Position numbers and translations under genes: made by a program. Of a stretch of DNA of 64,000 bases, positions 58,780 to 64,000 are shown one piece after another; position 1 is the first letter of the stretch; each line of letters opens with the position of its first letter. The stretch spans positions 387,842 to 451,841 of the forward strand of contig NZ_OBDY01000003.1 of the NCBI RefSeq assembly GCF_900215205.1, in the 5' to 3' direction. The notes beneath the pieces were generated by a model. That model had not been told where the DNA came from. It saw nothing but the letters and a program-made list of their open reading frames with translations, and did not search any database. Source of the stretch: Paractinoplanes atraurantiacus. GTDB lineage: Bacteria; Actinomycetota; Actinomycetes; Mycobacteriales; Micromonosporaceae.

Positions 58780-59649
58780 GTGGCTTCGCTGGGGTGGGCG
58801 GTCGTGCTGTCGGTGCTGTCCGCCGCCAGCTATGCCGCCGCGGCGGTGGCGCAGGAGCGTCTGGCCGAGCACGGTCAGCGCGGCCTGTCCCGCTGGGCCG
58901 CCGCCCTCCTGCTGACCGGAGGCGGCGTCGCGCTGCACGTGATCGCCCTCGATTTCGGCACTGTCGCGGTCGTACAGGCGCTGGGCACTCTGACCCTGCT
59001 TTTCGCCCTGCCCATCGCCCGCATCCGCTACGGCGCGCGGATCAGCGCCGCCGCCTGGGCCGACGCCATGCTGACGGTGGCCGGCCTGGCCGTGATCATG
59101 TCCTTGTCGGTCGAGTCCGGCAAGCCGTCCGTGCTCTCCACGGCCGAGGGCCGCGACCTCTCCCTGATCACCGTAGGCATCGTGGTCCTGCTCGCGCTGG
59201 TGTCCTGGCGCTGCGGCCCCCGCATGCGCGGCGTCCTGCTCGCGGCCGCCGCCGGCACCGCGTTCGGCATCTCGTCGGTGCTCTCGAAGGCCGTGATCGG
59301 CTCGATCACCGGCGACGGCTTCCGCTCGGTGTCCCCGTTCCTCCTGGGCATGGTCGTCGTGTTCGCCATCGGCGGTTACCTGCTGGGCCAGTTCTCCTAC
59401 CGGGGCGCCGGTTTGGCCGCCCCCTTGGCCACGGTCAGCGTCTCCAACCCCATCGTCGCCGCCATAGCCGGCGTCATCGTCTTCGACGAGAGCTTCCGCG
59501 CCGGCACCGCCGGCACCGTCGTGGTGGCCGTAGCCGCCTTGGTCATGACCGCCGGCGTCATAGGCTTGGCCCGCCGCACCGCGGCCCCGCCCACCACCGA
59601 GACCCCCACGTCCCCCACGAGCGAACTCTCCAAGCCGGCCACCCACTGA
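58780..59649 (+). CDS. DMT/EamA-like transporter
   Basis: 289 residues with nine to ten helices, in two similar halves: VVLSVLSAASYAAAAVAQERL and FALPIARIRYGARISAAAWADAMLTVAGLAVIMSL in the first, SSVLSKAVIGSI and ATVSVSNPIVAAIAGVIVFDESF in the second. The EamA family moves metabolites across the membrane; the substrate is unknown. The GTG at 58780 lies a few bases after CAGACT, a possible leaderless start. Confidence 0.82.
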   Translation: MASLGWAVVLSVLSAASYAAAAVAQERLAEHGQRGLSRWAAALLLTGGGVALHVIALDFGTVAVVQALGTLTLLFALPIARIRYGARISAAAWADAMLTVAGLAVIMSLSVESGKPSVLSTAEGRDLSLITVGIVVLLALVSWRCGPRMRGVLLAAAAGTAFGISSVLSKAVIGSITGDGFRSVSPFLLGMVVVFAIGGYLLGQFSYRGAGLAAPLATVSVSNPIVAAIAGVIVFDESFRAGTAGTVVVAVAALVMTAGVIGLARRTAAPPTTETPTSPTSELSKPATH

Positions 59650-60234
59650 CCCGCTCACCGGCCGCCCGCAGACCCACGCGCCGGATTCACCCGCAGGCCC
59701 ACGCGCGGGGCTTCCCGCCGGCCCCGCGCCGGGTTTGCACGCCGGCCTACGCGTCGCGCTTGCCCGCAGGCCCATGCGCCGCGCTCGGCCACCGGCCCAC
59801 CTACCGGCTCACCTGCCGGGCTCGGTCACCGCCCCACCCACCGGCCCACGTGCCGGGCCCACCCGCCGGCCGACGTGCAGGGCTCGGCCACCGACCTACC
59901 GGTCGTGCTCGCCTACCGACCCACCCGGCGGGCCTGCCGCCGGCCCACGTGTCGGGCTCGGCCAGCGACCTACCTGTCGTGCTCGCCCGGCGGGCCCGCC
60001 GCCGGCCCACTCGCTGGCTCGCCCGGCGCGGCCGCCGGCTGGCACGTCGGCCGACCGACCCCACAGGCCCGCCGCCCGAAGACCTGCCCGCGCGTCCGCC
60101 CAAGGACCTGCCCGCGCGTCCGCCCAAGGACCTGCCCGCGCGTCCGCCCAAGGACCTGCCCGCGCGCCCACCCAAGGACCCGCCCTCCCAAGGGGGAGCC
60201 GCCCGACGTCATTGTCGCGGAACGGCCCAAGATC
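59650..60234. repeat. GC-rich degenerate repeat tract
   Basis: 585 bases after the DMT gene without a convincing gene. From about 59690 to 60060 it is built of imperfect units of about 60-75 bp with CGGCCCACGTGCCGG, GGGCTCGGCCACCGACC and TACCGGTCGTGCTCGCC-like blocks. It ends in four 24-bp units (60081-60176, GACCTGCCCGCGCGTCCGCC then CAAG). Open frames on both strands are long but with unnatural Pro/Ala/Arg composition. It recalls the tract at 1-260. Confidence 0.65.
60081..60176. repeat. 24-bp tandem repeat
   Basis: Four head-to-tail 24-bp copies, three almost identical and the fourth with a few changes (GCGCCCACCCAAG). It would keep the frame and encode KDLPARPP on the plus strand, but no start or ribosome binding site supports translation. 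Confidence 0.85.
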
Positions 60235-60495
60235 GTGTGGATGGCCTGTGGACAACTTGCCGTGCTGTGGAAACTGCGGGCCGCGGGCTGTCTGGACCTT
60301 CCGCCTTTACTGGCGCCGGTCGTGTGGTCCCAGCAGGGGGAGTTGGCGGCGCCGGCAGGGGTTGGATTCGCGCCGGTACTTCTGAGGGCGTTGGCCACCC
60401 ACCGGGCCGGTTGTCGGTGCGGCCTTGAGTTCTACGGCCCGGTCGTTACTGCGGGTGCTGCTGCTGACCCCGTACCTCTGATGTGGGCGGCATGA
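60235..60495 (+). CDS. Possible small Cys-containing protein
   Basis: 86 residues from GTG 60235 (ATG 60241 also possible). MACGQLAVLWKLRAAGCLDLPPLLAPVVWSQQGELAAPAG and a late CRCGLEFYGP look like natural protein sequence, unlike the Pro/Arg frames of the repeat just upstream. No good ribosome binding site is seen and the upstream boundary is unclear. It could be a remnant of an older gene. Function unknown. Confidence 0.4.
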   Translation: MWMACGQLAVLWKLRAAGCLDLPPLLAPVVWSQQGELAAPAGVGFAPVLLRALATHRAGCRCGLEFYGPVVTAGAAADPVPLMWAA

Positions 60496-60649
60496 TGCAT
60501 TTTGCGCGCAAAAGGCAGAGCGCCTAGTCCGTTTGTCCAATCGCGAGGGACGAAAGGGCGGCATTGACGGTGATCTCGATCTGATCGGGGTCTCGGGCCG
60601 TGCTCCTGCTCGACGGGGCGACGCTCACGCCCCCAAGCGAGGAGATCTC

Positions 60650-61222
60650 ATGTTCAACTCGAAGCGTTCCCGGGTCCGCGCTGCCGCCGGGGTGGGGATG
60701 GCTGCGGTGGTCGCCGCTGTGGGGGCGGTGACCTTCAACGCGTCGGCGGCGGAGCAGTCGGCGGTGGCCGTCAGTGCGCCGGACGGGCGGGCCGTGTCGA
60801 TTCCGGGGATTCCGGCGGCGATCAAGCCGCCTCAGGGGAGCAAGCCGATCGGGGCGTACGTCGTCGCCTCGGGCACGCAGACCTACACATGCGCCAACGG
60901 GTCGTTCGCGGGGGCGTCCGTGCCGGAGGCGCAGCTGATCGGTACGGGCGGGCGCGTGCACCACTTCGCCGGGCCCAGCTGGCAGTCGACGCGGGACGGC
61001 TCGCTGGTCAAGGCGGCCAAGGAGGCCGAGAGCCCGCGGGCCGGCACGATCGCCGAGCTGCTGCTCAAGGTCACCGAGAAGTCGGGGTCGGGCGTGCTGA
61101 GCAAGGCCACCTACATCAACCGGCTGCTCACCTCGGGCGGCACCGCGCCGGCCGGCACCTGCGTGGACGGGACCAAGAAGGCGGTGCCGTACGGCGCTGT
61201 CTACGTGTTCTGGACGAACTGA
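60650..61222 (+). CDS. DUF3455 secreted protein
   Basis: 190 residues. A Sec signal peptide (1-34, RVRAAAGVGMAAVVAAVGAV ending SASA) precedes a domain with GAYVVASGTQTYTCANGSF, HHFAGPSWQSTRDGSLV and VLSKATYINRLLTSGGTAPAGTC, a DUF3455 pattern. Two cysteines in the mature part (TYTC and GTC) could form a disulfide. Function unknown. GAGGAG precedes the ATG. It overlaps the convergent gene by 22 bp. Confidence 0.88.
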   Translation: MFNSKRSRVRAAAGVGMAAVVAAVGAVTFNASAAEQSAVAVSAPDGRAVSIPGIPAAIKPPQGSKPIGAYVVASGTQTYTCANGSFAGASVPEAQLIGTGGRVHHFAGPSWQSTRDGSLVKAAKEAESPRAGTIAELLLKVTEKSGSGVLSKATYINRLLTSGGTAPAGTCVDGTKKAVPYGAVYVFWTN

Positions 61223-61809
61223 GAGACCAGGGTCAGGACGACCCCGATGGCGGTGAAGACGAGCGCGACCACCCAGGTCGCGCTCGTCGGCCGTTCCACC
61301 TTGGGCACGACCTTGAAGTCGGTCGCGCGCAGGCTCACCCGCGGTGACGCCGTGCTGCCGACCGTGATGAAGCTGAACTGGATGGCGTTGCCGTGGTTGA
61401 GCAGCGTCTTCGGGGCCTGGATCTCGCGGCCCGAGCCGGAGACGGCGACGCCCTCGAAGATCTCGGGCGCCGACCGCGGGTGGTCGAGGAAGCCGACCTC
61501 GGCCTGAATGATGCGCCCGTCGGGGATGCGGACGGTCAGGGGCCGCTCGATGTCCGATTTCCGGAGGCTGGCCCGGCCCGTGTTGGTGGCCCGGACGACG
61601 TGGAACCTCGGCGCTTGGAGAGGGCTGCCGTCGTACGTCAAACCGATCTTCCCGTTCTTGAAGCCGGCGATCTCGGGCTGAAGCGCGACCTCCTCCACCT
61701 CGACGGCGATCTTGCGATGGCGGTCCTTGCGCCGGTCGAGGATGGTGGACAGGAGGCTCGCGGCGGCGACCGCGAAGGAACCGAGCGCGATGTATGCGGT
61801 GACTTCCAT
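61201..61809 (-). CDS. Membrane protein with helices at both ends
   Basis: 202 residues from ATG 61809, with GAGGTGG upstream. One helix at the N-terminus (AYIALGSFAVAAASLLSTIL) is followed by basic DRRKDRHRK, so the middle is cytoplasmic. The middle is strand-rich (FHVVRATNTGRASLRKSDIERPLTVRIPDGRIIQAEVGF), and the C-terminus is a second helix (TWVVALVFTAIGVVLTLV). The hairpin layout resembles small effector-like membrane proteins, but I do not recognise the family. Confidence 0.7.
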   Translation of the reverse strand: MEVTAYIALGSFAVAAASLLSTILDRRKDRHRKIAVEVEEVALQPEIAGFKNGKIGLTYDGSPLQAPRFHVVRATNTGRASLRKSDIERPLTVRIPDGRIIQAEVGFLDHPRSAPEIFEGVAVSGSGREIQAPKTLLNHGNAIQFSFITVGSTASPRVSLRATDFKVVPKVERPTSATWVVALVFTAIGVVLTLVSQFVQNT

Positions 61810-62062
61810 GTGACCACCTCGAATCTCTGAAGAGACCAGAAGGCCGCCACCTCGCTGGTGCCCCTCAGCAGTCAGCAAGATCGCGGCTTCATGGTGGTGG
61901 TGTCCTTTTTGCCCTTCCTTCCAGTAGAACATGCCACCAAGCTGTCCGCTAGCTGTCAATCTGCCATGTTGCAGATCCCGAAACTGACGGCTCGTAATCG
62001 GCCGATGATCGGGCGTAGCTTGAGGACGGCAGGTCGTTCCCCCTCAGCGGTGAGGAGCCACC

Positions 62063-63064
62063 ATGAAGAAGCTCATCAACGACCCCTCGAACGTCATCGC
62101 CGACGCCCTCCGCGGCATCGCCGCCGCCCATCCGGAGCTGCGCGTCGACCACGAGAACCGGATCATCGTGCGCGGCGACGCGCCCGTGCGCGGCAAGGTC
62201 GGCCTGGTCTCCGGCGGCGGATCAGGCCACGAGCCGCTGCACGGCGGATTCGTCGGCCCGGGCATGCTCGACGCCGCCTGCGCGGGCGAGGTCTTCACCT
62301 CGCCGGTGCCCGACCAGATGGTCGCGGCCACCCAGGCCGTCGACGGCGGCGCCGGCGTGCTGCACATCGTCAAGAACTACACCGGCGACGTCATGAACTT
62401 CGAACTGGCGGCCGAGATGGTCGCGGCCGACAGCGGCACCGAGGTCGTCGCGGTGGTCGTCGACGACGACGTGGCGGTGCAGGACAGCCTCTACACGGCC
62501 GGGCGCCGGGGTGTCGGCGCCACCGTGCTGCTCGAGAAGATCGCCGGTGCGGCGGCCGAGGAGGGCCGGCCCCTGGGTGAGGTGGCCGAGGTCGCGCGCA
62601 AGGTCAACGCGTACTCCCGAAGCATGGGTCTGGCTTTGACCTCGTGCACCGTGCCGGCGGCGGGCAAACCGACCTTCGACCTGCCCGACGACCAGATGGA
62701 GGTCGGCATCGGCATCCACGGCGAGCCGGGCCGCCGCCGCGTGCCCGTCGCGCCGGCCGGTGAGATCGCCGAGATGCTGGTCAGCCCGATCCTGTCCGAC
62801 CTCGACTACACGGGCGGCGACGGCGTCATCGCGTTCGTCAACGGCATGGGCGCCACCCCGCTGATCGAGCTGTACGTGATGTTCAACGAGGTGTCGCAAC
62901 TGCTGGCCAAGGCGGGCGTCCCGATCGCGCGGTCGCTGGTGGGTCCGTACATCACGAGCCTCGACATGGCCGGCTGCTCGGTCACGCTGCTCAAGGCGGA
63001 CGACGAGATCCTGCGATTGTGGGACGCGCCGGTCAACACGCCGGCCCTGCGGCGCGGGGTCTGA
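62063..63064 (+). CDS. dhaK: Dihydroxyacetone kinase subunit DhaK
   Basis: 333 residues. [21 protein letters not shown] is the N-terminal substrate-binding loop, and the covalent DHA-binding histidine lies in [12 protein letters not shown] (His of IHGEPG). [15 protein letters not shown] and [14 protein letters not shown] complete the family pattern. It binds dihydroxyacetone, which is phosphorylated by DhaL-ADP. GTGAGGAG precedes the ATG. It heads dhaKLM. Confidence 0.95.
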   Translation: MKKLINDPSNVIADALRGIAAAHPELRVDHENRIIVRGDAPVRGKVGLVSGGGSGHEPLHGGFVGPGMLDAACAGEVFTSPVPDQMVAATQAVDGGAGVLHIVKNYTGDVMNFELAAEMVAADSGTEVVAVVVDDDVAVQDSLYTAGRRGVGATVLLEKIAGAAAEEGRPLGEVAEVARKVNAYSRSMGLALTSCTVPAAGKPTFDLPDDQMEVGIGIHGEPGRRRVPVAPAGEIAEMLVSPILSDLDYTGGDGVIAFVNGMGATPLIELYVMFNEVSQLLAKAGVPIARSLVGPYITSLDMAGCSVTLLKADDEILRLWDAPVNTPALRRGV

Positions 63065-63069
63065 AGCCG

Positions 63070-63645
63070 ATGGATACGGCGGCGCTCACCGCGTGGATCC
63101 GGGAGTTCGCGAGGCTGATCGCGGCGAACAAGGAACTGCTGACCGAGCTCGACTCGGCGATCGGGGACGGCGACCACGGCGTGAACATGGACCGGGGGCT
63201 CACGGCGGTGGTGTCGGCATTGGACGCCGAACCGCCGGAGACGCCGTCGGCGCTGTTCAAAAAGGTCGGCATGACGCTGATCAGCAAGGTCGGCGGGGCG
63301 AGCGGGCCGCTCTACGGGACGGCGTTCCTGCGAATGGCGGCGGCGGCCGGCGACTCGGTGGAGCTCGGCAAGGTCCTGCGGGCCGGGCTCGACGGGGTGG
63401 TCGCCCGGGGCAAGGCGGAGCCGGGGGACAAGACGATGGTCGACGCGCTCCGGCCGGCGGTGGAAGCCCTGGAGGGAGGCGGCAGCGTGCAGGAAGCGGT
63501 GCGCGCGGCCGAGCAGGGGCGGGACGCGACGATCCCGATGGTGGCGCGCAAAGGCCGGGCGAGCTATCTGGGCGAGCGCAGCGCCGGTCACGCGGACCCC
63601 GGGGCGACGTCGGTGACGCTGCTGTTGAAGGCGCTGGAGGCCTGA
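63070..63645 (+). CDS. dhaL: Dihydroxyacetone kinase subunit DhaL
   Basis: 191 residues. LTELDSAIGDGDHGVNMDRG carries the Mg2+-binding aspartates, and SKVGGASGPLYGTAFLRMA is the second conserved block. DhaL holds ADP and is phosphorylated by DhaM, then passes phosphate to DHA on DhaK. It starts five bases after the dhaK stop. Confidence 0.95.
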   Translation: MDTAALTAWIREFARLIAANKELLTELDSAIGDGDHGVNMDRGLTAVVSALDAEPPETPSALFKKVGMTLISKVGGASGPLYGTAFLRMAAAAGDSVELGKVLRAGLDGVVARGKAEPGDKTMVDALRPAVEALEGGGSVQEAVRAAEQGRDATIPMVARKGRASYLGERSAGHADPGATSVTLLLKALEA

Positions 63646-64000
63646 TGACGGGCCTGGTGGTGGTGTGTCACAGCCGCCCCCTGGCCCGGGCGGCGGTCGC
63701 TCTCGCCACGGAGATGACGCGGGGGCGGCCGCTTCAGGTGGAGATCGCGGCCGGGCTCGACGAGGACACGTACGGAACGGACGCGGTCGCGATCATGGAG
63801 GCGGTTGTCGCGGCCGACGACGGAGACGGTGTCGTCGTGCTGATGGACCTGGGCAGCGCGGTGTTGTCGGCGGAGACGGCGCTGGAACTGCTCGACCCCG
63901 ACGTGCGGGATCGGGTGGTGTTGTGCCCGGGACCGCTGGTGGAAGGGCTGGTGGCGGCGGCGGTCGCGGCGGCGTCGGGGGCTGGGCGCTCGGAGGTGGC
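63645..64000 (+). CDS. dhaM: DhaM PTS-type phosphotransfer subunit, partial
   Basis: The first 118 codons of a gene that runs off the window. The ATG overlaps the dhaL stop (TGATG). MTGLVVVCHSRPLARAAVALA has the His of an EIIA-mannose-type domain at position 9, and GDGVVVLMDLGSAVLSAETALELL matches the LGSA segment of DhaM. Some actinobacterial DhaM are fused to HPr or EI; the fusion state cannot be seen. Confidence 0.88.
   Translation, partial: MTGLVVVCHSRPLARAAVALATEMTRGRPLQVEIAAGLDEDTYGTDAVAIMEAVVAADDGDGVVVLMDLGSAVLSAETALELLDPDVRDRVVLCPGPLVEGLVAAAVAAASGAGRSEV

Noticed and set aside
1628..60484. CCCCGTACCTCTGA present at about 1629 and about 60471
   Set aside because: A shared 14-mer is expected several times in 64 kb of biased sequence, and the contexts differ.

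Overview
The window reads as chromosomal DNA of a very high-GC actinomycete, most probably a filamentous sporulating one. The evidence is codon use with G or C in nearly every third position, a complete conservon operon (cvnABCD), a SARP-type regulator, a GPGG-motif micro-membrane protein, DUF3455/DUF3817/DUF1360/DUF6158-type genes, a short RpoD-like sigma factor, and a c-di-AMP riboswitch in front of an NlpC/P60 cell-wall hydrolase. The combination suggests Micromonosporaceae (Actinoplanes-like), but that is inference from gene content. No transposase, integrase, phage gene, CRISPR array, tRNA or rRNA was seen; the window looks like ordinary chromosome with long AT-poor repeat patches at 1-370 and 59650-60200.

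Layout. 0.8-7.3 kb: a secreted repeat protein, three hairpins in series, then a leftward block with a polysaccharide flippase fused to a condensation-type acyltransferase, CorA, and a two-gene DrrAB-like ABC exporter. 7.3-17.2 kb: two WYL regulators, an LLM flavin oxidoreductase behind a nested inverted repeat, an SGNH hydrolase, a GNAT enzyme, a GH20 hexosaminidase, a CYP152-type P450 peroxygenase and an M48 membrane protease. 17.2-25.6 kb: two acidic proteins sharing a domain, the divergent conservon, and a convergent SARP protein that carries a collagen-like repeat, membrane segments and a C-terminal helix-hairpin-helix. 25.7-31.8 kb: a lipoprotein, a Cys-motif protein, a beta-propeller lactonase, a membrane-anchored substrate-binding/VWA protein, a SpoIIE-type phosphatase and a MarR regulator. 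31.8-37 kb: a xylose island (ROK repressor, xylA, xylB, MFS transporter) with a near-consensus promoter and an overlapping operator candidate. 37-40.2 kb: a leftward run MHYT protein, HD hydrolase, GH13 alpha-glucosidase. 40.4-43.7 kb: GPGG protein, metallophosphoesterase, BON-like protein and nucleotidyltransferase (one leftward operon), a membrane-tailed thymidylate kinase, and a dihydropteridine-reductase-like SDR. 44-50 kb: sigma factor, riboswitch-controlled RipA-like hydrolase, several small actinobacterial proteins, a GAF-ANTAR protein. 50-57.6 kb: DHA2 efflux pump with its MarR regulator, a methyltransferase translationally coupled to a short SARP-like protein, a LuxR response regulator, a repeat-rich membrane protein, serA. 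57.7-64 kb: APH-like kinase, DMT transporter, GC-rich repeat tract, DUF3455 protein, a membrane protein, and dhaKLM running off the right edge.

The most unusual items are the flippase-acyltransferase fusion (1804-4398), the SARP/collagen-like/transmembrane/HhH fusion (23477-25627), the SDR that lacks the catalytic serine and matches dihydropteridine reductase landmarks (43038-43712), the paired FVDxP-domain proteins beside the conservon, and the nested dyads at 8359-8415 and 46536-46615. All starts, domains and motifs below were read by eye; no database search was run.
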